From contig NZ_JACLAW010000002.1 in the NCBI RefSeq assembly GCF_014230315.1, positions 186,001-250,000 of the forward strand: a stretch of 64,000 bases of DNA, given 5' to 3'. The notes under the pieces were generated by a model. The model worked only from the letters and a program-made list of their open reading frames with translations. It was not told the DNA's origin and ran no database searches. This DNA is from Novosphingobium flavum. GTDB lineage: Bacteria; Pseudomonadota; Alphaproteobacteria; Sphingomonadales; Sphingomonadaceae. Positions within the stretch are counted from its first letter, which is position 1. Each line of letters begins with the position of its first letter. Both the position numbers and the translations under genes were made by a program. Positions 37,125 to 46,392 of the stretch are shown one piece after another.

Positions 37125-39851
37125 GTGAACGCCGCGACTGCCTATGACTGGGAAAACGCCCTTGCCCGGGCGCGTGCCCATTCCCCGTTTCTGTCCGGAC
37201 TGCTCGACCGCCAGCCGGAACTGGCGGAGCGGCTGGAGGCCGGCGAAATGTCGGCCGCGCTTGGCTGGGCCCAGCGCGCCGGACAAGGCGCGCCGGATGT
37301 TTCCAGCGCGCTGCGCCGGGAGAAGCGCGGGCTGGCCCTTGCGCTGGGGCTGGGCGATCTGGCCGGGGCCCTGCCGCTGGCCGCGGTGATGCGCGAGCTT
37401 TCCGACTTTGCCGACCGCGCGCTGGATGCGGCCATCGCCGAGGCGATCACCAACCGGGTGCCCGATGCCGAGCCGGCCGGGTTCATCGCGCTGGCGCTGG
37501 GCAAGCACGGGGCACAGGAGCTGAACTACAGTTCGGACATCGACCCGATCCTGCTCTACGATCCCGAGACCCTGCCCCGGCGCGAGCGCGACGATCCGGG
37601 CGAGGCGGCGGCGCGGATCGCGCGGCGCGTGGTCCAGACCATGGGGCACATCGATGCCGAGGGCTATGTGTTCCGGGTGGACCTGCGCCTGCGCCCGGCC
37701 TCGGAAGTCTCGCCCCCGGCGATCCCGGTCGAGGCGGCACTGGCCCATTATGAATCAAGCGCGCTGGCCTGGGAACGGGCGGCCTTCATCCGGGCGCGAG
37801 CCTGCGCCGGGGATATCGATGAGGGGCGCGATTTCCTCAATGCGATCCGGCCGTTCGTCTGGCGCAAGAGCCTCGATTTCGGGGCGATTGCCGAGATCGG
37901 CAGGCTGACCGCGCGAATCCGCGAGAGCCACAAGGGCGCCTTGCAGCCGGGGCCGGGATTCAACCTCAAGACCGGGCGCGGCGGGATCCGCGAGGTGGAA
38001 TTCTATGCCCAGACGCACCAGCTGATCCACGGCGGGCGCAACCCGGCCCTGCGCCTACGCGGCACGCGGGCAACGCTGGATGCGCTGGCCGAGGCGGGGA
38101 TCATTGCCAGCGACGATGCCGCCGTGCTGGGCGAAAGCTATGACCGGCTGCGCGTGCTCGAACACCGCCTGCAAATGGTGCAGGACCAGCAGACCCATTC
38201 GCTGCCCGGCGACGAGGCCGGGCTCGACAATGTCGCGCGGCTCGACGGCCTGGCCGACGGGGCCGAGCTGGTGGCCGAGCTGGAGACGATCACCGAGGCA
38301 GTGGGGCGGCGCTATGACAAGCTGATCGCCGCCCATGGCAACCCTTCGGGCAAGGCCGTGGCCGTGCCCCGGCAGGAAGAGCCGGCCCAGCTGGCGCGCG
38401 AACTGGCGGAGCTGGGCTTTCCCGAGAGCGAACAGCTGGCCGAGCGGATCGAGGGCTGGCGGCAGGGCAAGGTGCGGGCGCTGCGCTCAGCCGCGGCCCG
38501 CGCCGCTTTCGAGACGATCCAGCCGGCCCTGTTGGCCGCGCTCGCCCGTTCGCCCGATCCGGCACGGGCCTTCAACCGCTGGGAGCAGCTGCTGGCCCGT
38601 CTGCCCAGCGCGCTCAACCTGTTTCACCTGCTGGAGGCGCGCCCGGCCCTGCTCGCGCTGATGGCCCAGGTGCTCAGCCTCGCCCCGCCGCTGGCCGATG
38701 CCCTGGCGCGGCGGGCCGATCTGCTCGATCCGCTGATCGACGCCACGGCCTTCGACCTGCCGGGCAGCGTGAGCGAGCTCGCCCGCGACTTTGCCGATGG
38801 CGAGGACGGCGACGATTACCAGCGCATGCTCGACCGGGTGCGGCGGCGGGTGAGCGAAGTGCGCTTTGCCCTTGGCGTGCAGTTGATCGAGGGGGCGACC
38901 GATCCGCTCGCCATCGCGGCGGCATCCTCACGCGTGGCCGAAGCGGCGCTGACCGTGCTGGCGCGGGCAACGATCGCCGAATTCCGCCAGGCCCACGGGG
39001 TGGTGCCGGAGAGCGAGCTGGTGATCCTCGGCCTCGGCCGGTTCGGCGGCGGCGCCCTGACCCATGCCTCGGACCTCGACATCGTTTACCTGTTCACCGG
39101 CGATCACGAGGCCGAGAGCGACGGGCCGCGCCCGATCGGGGCGACGCTCTACTACAACCGGCTGGCCCAGCGGATCAGCGGGGCGCTGTCGGTGCCGACC
39201 GCCGAGGGGGCGCTCTACGAGGTGGACACCCGGCTGCGCCCCTCGGGCACGCAGGGCCCGCTGGTGGTGAGCTACGATTCGTTCGAGCGCTACCAGTGCG
39301 AGCAGGCCTGGACCTGGGAGCACATGGCGCTGTGCCGGGCGCGGGTCCTGCTGGGCTCGGCCCCGGCCGCCACCGCGCTGGGCGAAGTGATCGAGCGGGT
39401 GCTGACCGCCCCGCGCGAGGCGGGCAAGCTGAGGGCCGAAGTGCTAGAAATGCGCAGCAAGATGGCGCAGCACAAGCCGGCGAAAGGCCCGCTCGATGCC
39501 AAGCTGGGCCGGGGCGGGCTGGTCGACCTGGAATTCATCGTCCACTATCTGCAATTGCGCCACGGGGTGGGGCTTTCGCCCTATCTGCCCCTGGCCATCG
39601 CTGCACTGGCCAAAGCGGGGCTATGCCCGGCGGGACTGGGCGCTGCCCATGACCGGCTGACGCGGCTGCTGGTCTCGGTCCGGCTGCTGGCGCCCGATGG
39701 CGAGGAGCCAGCCGAAGGCCCGCGCGCGGCGCTCGCCAAGGCCTGCGGGTGCGACGATTGGCAAGCTGTTTTGACCAGCTTCGCCGAGGCCCGCGCGGTG
39801 GTGCGCAGCGCCTGGGGCGAGGTGTTCGGCGAGGAACTGGAGAGCGAATGA
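37125..39851 (+). CDS. glnE: Bifunctional glutamine synthetase adenylyltransferase/adenylyl-removing enzyme
   Basis: 908 residues, slightly shorter than the E. coli enzyme (946). The start is GTG. Two nucleotidyltransferase domains are present. The first, adenylyl-removing, has LNYSSDIDPILLYD (about 133-146). The second, adenylating, has FGGGALTHASDLDIVYLF (about 640-657). A central PII-responsive region lies between. It switches glutamine synthetase off and on with nitrogen status. It overlaps bcp by 4 bp. Confidence 0.97.
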   Translation: MNAATAYDWENALARARAHSPFLSGLLDRQPELAERLEAGEMSAALGWAQRAGQGAPDVSSALRREKRGLALALGLGDLAGALPLAAVMRELSDFADRALDAAIAEAITNRVPDAEPAGFIALALGKHGAQELNYSSDIDPILLYDPETLPRRERDDPGEAAARIARRVVQTMGHIDAEGYVFRVDLRLRPASEVSPPAIPVEAALAHYESSALAWERAAFIRARACAGDIDEGRDFLNAIRPFVWRKSLDFGAIAEIGRLTARIRESHKGALQPGPGFNLKTGRGGIREVEFYAQTHQLIHGGRNPALRLRGTRATLDALAEAGIIASDDAAVLGESYDRLRVLEHRLQMVQDQQTHSLPGDEAGLDNVARLDGLADGAELVAELETITEAVGRRYDKLIAAHGNPSGKAVAVPRQEEPAQLARELAELGFPESEQLAERIEGWRQGKVRALRSAAARAAFETIQPALLAALARSPDPARAFNRWEQLLARLPSALNLFHLLEARPALLALMAQVLSLAPPLADALARRADLLDPLIDATAFDLPGSVSELARDFADGEDGDDYQRMLDRVRRRVSEVRFALGVQLIEGATDPLAIAAASSRVAEAALTVLARATIAEFRQAHGVVPESELVILGLGRFGGGALTHASDLDIVYLFTGDHEAESDGPRPIGATLYYNRLAQRISGALSVPTAEGALYEVDTRLRPSGTQGPLVVSYDSFERYQCEQAWTWEHMALCRARVLLGSAPAATALGEVIERVLTAPREAGKLRAEVLEMRSKMAQHKPAKGPLDAKLGRGGLVDLEFIVHYLQLRHGVGLSPYLPLAIAALAKAGLCPAGLGAAHDRLTRLLVSVRLLAPDGEEPAEGPRAALAKACGCDDWQAVLTSFAEARAVVRSAWGEVFGEELESE

Positions 39852-40324
39852 TGATCAAGCCGATGGTGGGCGCGGCCCTGCCCGATATTGTGCTGGAAGC
39901 GCCCGATGGCAGCGCGGTGAAGCCCTCGGACTTTGCCGGGCGCAAGCTGGTCCTGTTCTTCTACCCCAAGGACGATACCCCCGGCTGCACCACGGAAAAC
40001 ATCGACTTTTCCGCGCTCTCGGCCGATTTTGCGGCGGCGGATACCGCCCTGCTCGGCATTTCCAAGGACCCGCCGGCCAAGCATGCGAAGTTCATCGCCA
40101 AGCATGGCCTGTCCGCACCGCTCGCCACCGATGCGGCCGAGGGCGGCCTGTCCGACGCGCTGGGGATCTGGACCGAGAAGGTCAATTACGGCCGGACCTA
40201 CATGGGCATGGTGCGCACGACGATCCTGCTCGGGCGCGACGGCAAGGTCGCGCGGGTGTGGGACAAGGTGAAGGTCAAGGGCCATGCCGCCGAAGTGCTC
40301 GAAGCGGCGCGGGCGCTCGATTGA
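39848..40324 (+). CDS. bcp: Thioredoxin-dependent peroxiredoxin, BCP family, one-Cys type
   Basis: 158 residues from the ATG overlapping the glnE stop (157 from the second ATG). The peroxidatic Cys47 is in TPGCTTENIDFS. The resolving Cys found five residues later in E. coli BCP is Ile here, and no other Cys exists in the protein, so it must be resolved by an external thiol. The rest matches the PrxQ/BCP fold, with FFYPKDDTPGCTTE, ISKDPPAKHAKF and MVRTTILL. It reduces hydrogen and organic peroxides. Confidence 0.93.
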   Translation: MMIKPMVGAALPDIVLEAPDGSAVKPSDFAGRKLVLFFYPKDDTPGCTTENIDFSALSADFAAADTALLGISKDPPAKHAKFIAKHGLSAPLATDAAEGGLSDALGIWTEKVNYGRTYMGMVRTTILLGRDGKVARVWDKVKVKGHAAEVLEAARALD

Positions 40325-40334
40325 GTTCGCCACG

Positions 40335-41162
40335 ATGAACAAGCCGAGGGCAGGCGAACGGAGCCTGGCCGCCGCGATCCGCGCGGCGCTGGTCGAATGC
40401 GAGCCCTATCGCAAGGTGATGCTGACACGGGCCGCGGCGCGCGACTGGCGGGCCGGGCGGCTGGCCTTCGTGTTCGACGTGGACATGCCCGACCGGCCGG
40501 GGCGGCCCGAGGCCCCCGAGCTGCTGCCCCCGAACCGGATGCCCAAGCGCGGGCGCGGCAATTCCGAGCGTGGGCGGATCGCGCTGTGGCACGCGCTGGC
40601 CCATATCGAGTTCGTCGCGATCGATCTCGCGCTCGACATGGTCGGGCGCTTCGGCGCGGAAATGGGGGAGGAATTCGTCAGTGATTTCCTCGCGGTCGCC
40701 GCCGACGAGGCGCTGCACTTTGGGCTGATCGCGCGGAAGCTGCGTTCGCTGGGCAGTTTCTATGGCGCCCTGCCGGCGCATGACGGGCTGTGGGAATCGG
40801 CCCATGCCACGCGGCACGACGTGGCCGCCCGGCTGGCCGTGGTGCCGATGGTACTGGAGGCGCGCGGGCTCGACGTCACGCCGGGAACGCTCGTTCGGGT
40901 GCGCGAGAGCGGCGATGAAAACGGGGCGCGAATTCTCGAACGAATCCTTGACGATGAGATTCGCCACGTCCGGTTCGGGTCAACGCATTTCGCCGCAGTC
41001 TGTGCGCTCAATGGTGAATCGGTGGAAAACCATTGGAAAACCTTGGTCCAGCGGTACTTCAGGGGCCTGATTAAGCCACCGTTCAACGACTCGGCGCGCC
41101 AAGCTGCCGGTCTATCGCGCAGTCTCTATGGTGGTGTTGCCATGTCGGAACAGGACAGGTAG
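40335..41162 (+). CDS. DUF455 ferritin-like protein
   Basis: 275 residues. DUF455 has a ferritin-like four-helix bundle with possible di-iron ligands. They are visible as Glu in HALAHIEFVAIDLA (about 90-103), Glu and His in VAADEALHFGLIARKL (about 120-135) and ExxH in DDEIRHVRFGS (about 210-220). A conserved Arg-rich N-terminus and YRGLIKPPFN near the end also match. Function of the family is unknown, and iron binding or oxidation is inferred. It follows bcp by 10 bp, so it may be co-expressed with the peroxidase. Confidence 0.9.
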   Translation: MNKPRAGERSLAAAIRAALVECEPYRKVMLTRAAARDWRAGRLAFVFDVDMPDRPGRPEAPELLPPNRMPKRGRGNSERGRIALWHALAHIEFVAIDLALDMVGRFGAEMGEEFVSDFLAVAADEALHFGLIARKLRSLGSFYGALPAHDGLWESAHATRHDVAARLAVVPMVLEARGLDVTPGTLVRVRESGDENGARILERILDDEIRHVRFGSTHFAAVCALNGESVENHWKTLVQRYFRGLIKPPFNDSARQAAGLSRSLYGGVAMSEQDR

Positions 41163-41268
41163 CCCACAACCACCGAGACGGCGGGGGGTTCCGACCATCT
41201 CAGAAAAATCGCGGTTTCTTCAGGCTGACCAGAGCCGGGGAGACTGAAAGACAGGGGTCTGCATGGCC

Positions 41269-41290
41269 CGCCTGCCTTCAACGGCAGGCG
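41269..41290 (+). promoter_or_regulatory. Hairpin in the leader of the M23 peptidase gene
   Basis: CGCCTGCC and GGCAGGCG pair perfectly around a 6-nt loop, ending 27 nt before the GTG start at 41318. It may be a 5' structure that affects mRNA stability or translation. It lies too far from the DUF455 stop (107 bp) and lacks a T-tract, so a terminator is less likely. Confidence 0.4.
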
Positions 41291-41317
41291 TGTGCCGGAC
41301 AACAAGGTAGTAACTGA

Positions 41318-42073
41318 GTGGTCGCTCTTGTGTTTTTCCCGAAGTTTCGCGCCCTTGTGGCGATGGCGGCTGCTGCCGCCTCGCTCTTCAACGTGAACCC
41401 GGTCCTCGCCAACGCCAGCGCCAATGCTGATGTACTTGCCCCGCTGCGCGCCGCCGAGGCGACCAAGCAGCAGAGCGGCGACGAGGAATTCCGCCAGCTC
41501 TTCGCTTCATGGAAGCAGATGGACAAGCCCGCCGCCCGCCAGAACCTGGTGGCGATGCAGCCGCGCATCGGCGGCACCATCCCCGGTTTCGGCCCCAGCT
41601 TCGGCGCCTCGCAGCCGGTCTCCATTCCCTCGCTGATCCCGCTCGACAACGTCCGCCTCTCCAGCGACTACGGCATGCGCACGCACCCGGTCCTGGGTGG
41701 CAAGCGCGCCCACAAGGGCGTTGACCTTGCCGCGCCGGTCGGCACCCCGATCCGCGCTTCGGCCGACGGCGTCGTCAGCCGCGCCGACTGGTTCAGCTCC
41801 TACGGTCTTTACGTCAGCCTCGAGCATGGCGGCCAGATCGAAACCCGTTACGGCCACATGTCGCGCCTCAACGTCGCGGCGGGCCAGACCGTCCACAAGG
41901 GCGACATCATCGGTTACGTCGGCACCACCGGCCGCTCGACCGGCCCGCACCTCCACTACGAAGTGCGCATCGCCGGCGAAGCCGTCAGCCCGATCCCCTA
42001 CCTCCAGAACGGCAAGGTCGAACGCCTCGGCAAGGACGCGGGCGAACTGGCCATGGGCAGCGGAGACGAATAA
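41318..42073 (+). CDS. M23 family metallopeptidase (peptidoglycan endopeptidase)
   Basis: 251 residues from a GTG. An N-terminal signal segment (about 10-32, ending PVLANASA) exports it. The LytM/M23 domain (about 105-225) has the zinc ligands in HKGVD (His132, Asp136) and HLHYEV (His211, His213). It cuts or regulates peptidoglycan cross-links in the periplasm. It lacks the coiled coil of NlpD/EnvC proteins, and about 70 residues between signal and domain look unstructured. Confidence 0.94.
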   Translation: MVALVFFPKFRALVAMAAAAASLFNVNPVLANASANADVLAPLRAAEATKQQSGDEEFRQLFASWKQMDKPAARQNLVAMQPRIGGTIPGFGPSFGASQPVSIPSLIPLDNVRLSSDYGMRTHPVLGGKRAHKGVDLAAPVGTPIRASADGVVSRADWFSSYGLYVSLEHGGQIETRYGHMSRLNVAAGQTVHKGDIIGYVGTTGRSTGPHLHYEVRIAGEAVSPIPYLQNGKVERLGKDAGELAMGSGDE

Positions 42074-42151
42074 GCGAGCAATTCGCACACCGAACCGCGC
42101 AAACAAGACGCGGGCGGAAAGACGCACTTTGGAGAGGGTGCATCGGAAATC

Positions 42152-42176
42152 GGGCGGCCACTGGCCGCCCTTTTTC
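42152..42176 (+). terminator. Rho-independent terminator after M23 peptidase
   Basis: GGGCGGCC (42152-42159) and GGCCGCCC (42163-42170) form an 8-bp stem with a 3-nt loop, directly followed by TTTTTC. It lies 78 bp past the stop. Confidence 0.88.
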
Positions 42177-42295
42177 TTTGAGGCCCCGGCATATCCTCGG
42201 CTCGCTTCTGCCCATTTCGGTGATTCGATTGAGTCAGGGCGCAAGAACGGGTATCTTCGGGACGGACGGGAAATGGCACATCCAGGAGATGTGTA

Positions 42296-43198
42296 ATGAC
42301 CCAGATCGATGCTTCGATCGGGCGTATCGCTTGTTCCGCGATTGCGACTTGCAGCATGGCTCTTGCCGCTTGCGGCGAAGGAGGCGGCACTATCGCCTCG
42401 GCATCAATGCCGATCGCCGCGCCGCAAGTCCCTGCCTCGGCGCCTCCAGCGGCGGTCAGACCGAGCCAGACCTCCGGAACCTATCTCGCCATCTCGACCC
42501 AGCCGGGCCAGCTGACCATCACGGTTGACAAGGCTACCGGCACCTACAGTTTGACCTCCACGGATCCTACCATCCTTCCCGTCAACCAGGCCAGTCTTAC
42601 CCAGGTCCATAGTGGGAGCGGACTCCAAGGGACAACCCTGCCGTCGGGCGACCGGGTCAAGAGCTACCTCTGGCTGTGGCAGATCGGGAGCGCGCAGCAT
42701 GTCGACATGGGTGAATGGTTGTACCAGGTCTTGGCACCGGCACCCGACGATACGGAAAAGAAGACTGTCCTGACCTATTTCGTCTTTGGCGACCGCACTC
42801 CCGCCGCAGACATGCCCCTCACCGGCAGGGCGACTTACAGCAGGGTTGCCACGAACCTGGCCTGTGATTGTTACGCCACGATCAATCTTTCCGCGGACTT
42901 CGGCGCCGGATCGATCGCGACCACATTGGCAGCCGTTGGCCAGATGTTCGACGGGCGCGATCACGACCTGCAGGCATCCGGACAAGGATCCATTTCGACG
43001 ACCGGCACTTTCGGCCTTGGCCTGGCCGGGACCAGCAAGGCCGCCGTGACCAGTGGCGGCACCGAGACCCTTGCGGTGAACGGGCGCATGGACGGAGCCT
43101 TTTTCGGTCCGAAAGCCGGAGAGATCGGCGGCGCCTTCGCGTTACAGACGCCGCAGGGCGACAGGTTTTTCGGAACCTTCGCCGGAGCGAAGGACTGA
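42296..43198 (+). CDS. Transferrin-binding-protein-like surface lipoprotein
   Basis: 300 residues with CCAGGAG before the ATG. The lipobox ALAAC gives lipidated Cys near residue 26, followed by a flexible Pro/Ala-rich spacer. The C-terminal beta-barrel (about 220-300) ends VNGRMDGAFFGPKAGEIGGAFAL, a pattern of TbpB/HpuA-like solute-binding lipoproteins (G-x-F-F-G-P-x-A-x-E-x-G-G). It is likely to sit on the outer membrane. The ligand (iron protein, haem or another factor) is unknown, and no TonB receptor or Slam translocon is next to it. A CACTGCC-like TonB motif is absent. Confidence 0.75.
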   Translation: MTQIDASIGRIACSAIATCSMALAACGEGGGTIASASMPIAAPQVPASAPPAAVRPSQTSGTYLAISTQPGQLTITVDKATGTYSLTSTDPTILPVNQASLTQVHSGSGLQGTTLPSGDRVKSYLWLWQIGSAQHVDMGEWLYQVLAPAPDDTEKKTVLTYFVFGDRTPAADMPLTGRATYSRVATNLACDCYATINLSADFGAGSIATTLAAVGQMFDGRDHDLQASGQGSISTTGTFGLGLAGTSKAAVTSGGTETLAVNGRMDGAFFGPKAGEIGGAFALQTPQGDRFFGTFAGAKD

Positions 43199-43249
43199 CG
43201 GCGCGGCGACCGCGCAAACGATGGCCGGCGCCGCCCGGTCAGTCCTTAG

Positions 43250-44122
43250 TCAGAGCCCGAGCAGCCGTTTCGCCATGGCGCGGGTTTCGTCGGCCATGTC
43301 GGGGCGGTCCAGCGCCAAGGCCAGCGTGGCCTCGACGAAACCGATCTTCGAGCCGCAGTCATAGCGCTTGCCGGCGAAAGTGACCGCGTGGAACGGCTGG
43401 GTGCCGATCATCCGGGCCATGGCATCGGTCAGCTGGATTTCGCCGCCGGCACCCTTTTCCTGGCATTCGAGCGTGCGCATCACCTCGGGCTGGAGGATGT
43501 AGCGGCCGGAGATGATGAGGTTGGAAGGCGCGTCTTCCCGCTTCGGTTTCTCGACCAGGCCGGTAACCTCGGTCAGGCTGGCCGACACTTTCGCGCCGGG
43601 GGCGATCACGCCGTAGCTGGAGACTTCGTCTTCCGGGACTTCGAGCACCGAGATCAGGTTGCCGCCGACCTGGTTATAGGCCTCGACCATCTGCTTCATG
43701 CAGCCGGGCGCACCGATCATCAGTTCGTCGGGCAGAAAGATCGCAAAAGGTTCCTCGCCCACGATGGCCCGGGCGCACCAGATGGCGTGGCCGAGCCCCA
43801 GCGGCACCTGCTGGCGCACGGCGACGAGGTTGCCCGGCTGGATCCGGGTGGCAGCGAGGATATCGAGCACCTTGCCGCGATCGGCCATGGTCGCCTCAAG
43901 CTCGAAGGCGGTGTCGAAATGCTCGACGATCGCGGTCTTGCCGCGGCCGGTGACGAAGATCAGCTGTTCGATGCCGGCCTCGCGCGCCTCGTCCACCGCA
44001 TACTGGATCAGCGGCCGGTCGATAATCGGCAGCATTTCCTTGGGGATTGCCTTCGTCGCCGGAAGAAAGCGGGTGCCGAGGCCGGCAACCGGGAACACGG
44101 CCTTGCGGATCGGTTTGCGCAC
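43250..44122 (-). CDS. galU: UTP-glucose-1-phosphate uridylyltransferase
   Basis: 290 residues with a GTG start. The nucleotidyltransferase motif VFPVAGLGTRFLPATKAIPKEMLP (about 9-32) contains the GXGTRXLPXTK signature. The DELMIG segment and the Lys region ATEVTG-like ASLTEVTGLVEKP match GalU. It makes UDP-glucose for the EPS and LPS. It is away from the EPS locus, so it is likely a shared sugar-nucleotide supply. The gene is divergent from murA with 178 bp between starts. Confidence 0.96.
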   Translation of the reverse strand: MRKPIRKAVFPVAGLGTRFLPATKAIPKEMLPIIDRPLIQYAVDEAREAGIEQLIFVTGRGKTAIVEHFDTAFELEATMADRGKVLDILAATRIQPGNLVAVRQQVPLGLGHAIWCARAIVGEEPFAIFLPDELMIGAPGCMKQMVEAYNQVGGNLISVLEVPEDEVSSYGVIAPGAKVSASLTEVTGLVEKPKREDAPSNLIISGRYILQPEVMRTLECQEKGAGGEIQLTDAMARMIGTQPFHAVTFAGKRYDCGSKIGFVEATLALALDRPDMADETRAMAKRLLGL

Positions 44123-44300
44123 GTTGAATTAAGCCCCTGAGCAGAAAGGTTATTGCCATCGCGACCCGCGCTGCACTGCAGCTAAGCAGAATGCCGGAGG
44201 CAGTTCAATCCTGCGCCCGCAAGGTTGCAGCCGTGCGAAAGGTGGCGGGGGACGCGCCCGGCTTATTGCGGGACGGGACGCAGCCCACTACACGGCTGGG

Positions 44301-45584
44301 ATGGACAAGATCATCATCGAGGGGGGCAAGCGGCTTTCGGGCACGCTGCCGATTTCCGGAGCCAAGAATTCCGCGCTGACCCTGCTGCCGTGCGCCCTGC
44401 TGACGGACGAGCCGCTGACCCTGCGCAACCTGCCGCGGCTGGCCGACATCGACGGGTTCCAGCACCTGCTCAACCAGTTCGGCGTGACCACGACGATCGC
44501 TGGTTCGCGGCCAGAGGACTTTGGCCGGGTGATGACCCTCGCCGCCACGCGGATGACCTCGACCGTGGCGCCCTATGAACTGGTGCGCAAGATGCGTGCC
44601 TCGATCCTCGTGCTCGGGCCGATGCTGGCGCGGATGGGCGAGGCGACCGTTTCGCTGCCCGGCGGCTGCGCCATCGGCAACCGCCCGATCGACCTGCACC
44701 TCAAGGCGCTTGAAGCGCTGGGCGGACAAATCGAACTGGCCGCCGGCTACGTTCGCGCGATTGCTCCCGATGGCGGCCTGCCGGGCGGGCGCTATTCCTT
44801 CCCGGTGGTCTCGGTCGGCGCGACCGAGAACGCACTGATGGCCGCCGTGCTGGCCAAGGGCAAATCGACCCTGCACAATGCCGCTCGCGAGCCCGAGATC
44901 GTCGACCTGTGCCGCCTGCTGGTCGCGATGGGCGCGCAGATCGAGGGGATCGGCACCTCCGACCTGACCATCCACGGCGTGCCGCGCCTGCACGGCGCGA
45001 CGTACCGGGTCATGTCCGACCGGATCGAGGCTGGCTCCTATGCCTGCGCCGCCGCCATCACCGGGGGCGAGGTGACCCTGCAGCACGCGGTAATCGAGGA
45101 GATGGAGGCGACCGTCCAGGCCCTGCGCGACGCCGGGGTGATCGTCGAGCCGCGGGCAGACGGGATCTATGTCGCCGCCGACGGCCCGCTCAAGGCGGTC
45201 ACGCTCTCCACCGCGCCCTATCCCGGTTTCGCCACCGACATGCAGGCCCAGCTGATGGCCCTGCTGTGCCGCGCCGAGGGGGCCAGCGTGCTGACCGAGA
45301 CGATCTTCGAGAACCGCTACATGCACGTGCCCGAGCTCAACCGCATGGGCGCGCACATCGAGACCAAGGGCCGCACCGCCGTGGTCCACGGGGTGGGCAA
45401 ACTGACCGGGGCCGAAGTGATGGCGACCGACCTGCGCGCCTCGATGAGCCTCGTGATCGCCGGCCTTGCCGCCGAGGGCGAGACCCAGGTCCACCGGCTC
45501 TACCACCTCGACCGCGGCTATGAGCGGCTGGAGGAAAAGCTGGCTCTGGTCGGCGCGCAGATCGAGCGGGTTGGCGGAGATTAA
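44301..45584 (+). CDS. murA: UDP-N-acetylglucosamine 1-carboxyvinyltransferase
   Basis: 427 residues. The catalytic Cys123 lies in [11 protein letters not shown], the target of fosfomycin, and conserved Lys22 is in GAKNSAL. The two inside-out alpha/beta domains and the late [16 protein letters not shown] block match MurA. It transfers enolpyruvate from PEP to UDP-GlcNAc, the first committed step of peptidoglycan synthesis. Confidence 0.97.
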   Translation: MDKIIIEGGKRLSGTLPISGAKNSALTLLPCALLTDEPLTLRNLPRLADIDGFQHLLNQFGVTTTIAGSRPEDFGRVMTLAATRMTSTVAPYELVRKMRASILVLGPMLARMGEATVSLPGGCAIGNRPIDLHLKALEALGGQIELAAGYVRAIAPDGGLPGGRYSFPVVSVGATENALMAAVLAKGKSTLHNAAREPEIVDLCRLLVAMGAQIEGIGTSDLTIHGVPRLHGATYRVMSDRIEAGSYACAAAITGGEVTLQHAVIEEMEATVQALRDAGVIVEPRADGIYVAADGPLKAVTLSTAPYPGFATDMQAQLMALLCRAEGASVLTETIFENRYMHVPELNRMGAHIETKGRTAVVHGVGKLTGAEVMATDLRASMSLVIAGLAAEGETQVHRLYHLDRGYERLEEKLALVGAQIERVGGD

Positions 45585-45661
45585 ACGCGGAACCCGGGAA
45601 CCTGACTGACCTCCTCGCGCGTTGATGGAATGAAAGCCCTTCAGCCTCGAGGAGTATTCCG

Positions 45662-45904
45662 ATGGCCCTGTTCAAGCTCGCGTGTGTCAGCGCCGCTGCC
45701 TACGCGCTCTATCGCTACGCTACCCACCAGCGACAACACGAAGGCCATGTCGCTTTCGCCGACGGTGAGACCAACGGCGCCAACTTCACCAAGGTCCGCC
45801 ACGCCGGGCCGCAGGGAATGCGGTCCGATCCGCCCGAGTGGGACAAGACCGACGAAGCCAGCGACGAAAGCTTCCCGGCCAGCGATCCGCCGGGCACCTA
45901 TTGA
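45662..45904 (+). CDS. Small membrane-anchored protein with DESFPASDPP motif
   Basis: 80 residues with GAGGAG 7 nt before the ATG. A single N-terminal hydrophobic segment (about 3-19) is followed by a soluble polar tail ending WDKTDEASDESFPASDPPGTY. The DESFPASDPP tail recurs in many small proteins of alphaproteobacteria, usually at the C-terminus, with no known function. It follows murA by 77 bp. Confidence 0.85.
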   Translation: MALFKLACVSAAAYALYRYATHQRQHEGHVAFADGETNGANFTKVRHAGPQGMRSDPPEWDKTDEASDESFPASDPPGTY

Positions 45905-45920
45905 TGATCGCGCCGTTTTT

Positions 45921-46158
45921 CGTTCGCGAAGCGCATTAAAAAATTGTTTTAGAAAGAAGGGTTTATGCAGGGGCTAATACCCCTGCACCCCTGTTCTTTG
46001 CCGTTGCGAATCCATGCCGCGTTGAACTGACACCGCAAGGCTGACAGGTCCGGGGTCTGGGGCTTAGTTTACCCTGAGCGGCCGGCCTGCCGGCCAGCCG
46101 AAGGGGCCCCAGGACTTCCCACTTTCTTTCTTCCCGAAATCTATTCCGCTTCGCGGAT
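45921..46158. repeat. Mosaic palindromic intergenic element, copy D
   Basis: A left mini-palindrome, GTTCGCGAAGCGC (about 45922), is followed by TGCAGGGG-N6-CCCCTGCA (45966-45987) and ACCCC. The core ends with CTGACAGGTCCGGGGTCTGGGG. The right terminal mini-palindrome TTCCGCTTCGCGGA (46145-46158) overlaps the end of the next minus-strand gene, so the last codons (IREAE, stop) are encoded by the element. Confidence 0.85.
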
Positions 46159-46392
46159 TTGCAGGCGCGCCACGAGCCAGCAGCGCACCGCCCCGGCAAG
46201 GCCGGGCGGCGTGGGCGCGACGATGCGTTCGGAGTCGATCCTGCCGACGAGGGCGTTGATCGGCAGGCCCTCGGCCTCGGCGGCGGCGTGGAGCATGTCC
46301 CAGAACAGAGGTTCGAGGCTGATCGAGGTCTTGTGGCCGGCGATTTCGACCGAGCGCTTGACCGGCGGGTGGAAGAGGTCGTCGTCGTCCAT
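46141..46392 (-). CDS. Ribbon-helix-helix domain protein
   Basis: 83 residues. The RHH-type pattern KRSVEIAGHKTSISLEPLFWDML (about 11-33) then INALVGRID fits the RHH_4 family of small DNA-binding proteins. The start shares one base with the stop of the DUF445 gene (TGATG). The C-terminal IREAE and stop codon come from the end of repeat copy D. As part of the DUF445 and RND operon, it might regulate that operon, but its target is unknown. Confidence 0.8.
   Translation of the reverse strand: MDDDDLFHPPVKRSVEIAGHKTSISLEPLFWDMLHAAAEAEGLPINALVGRIDSERIVAPTPPGLAGAVRCWLVARLQIREAE

Noticed and set aside
44203..44225. T-arm-like GTTCAATC with short pairing flanks, upstream of murA
   Set aside because: The stem is only 4 bp and there is no acceptor, anticodon or D arm, so it is not a tRNA.
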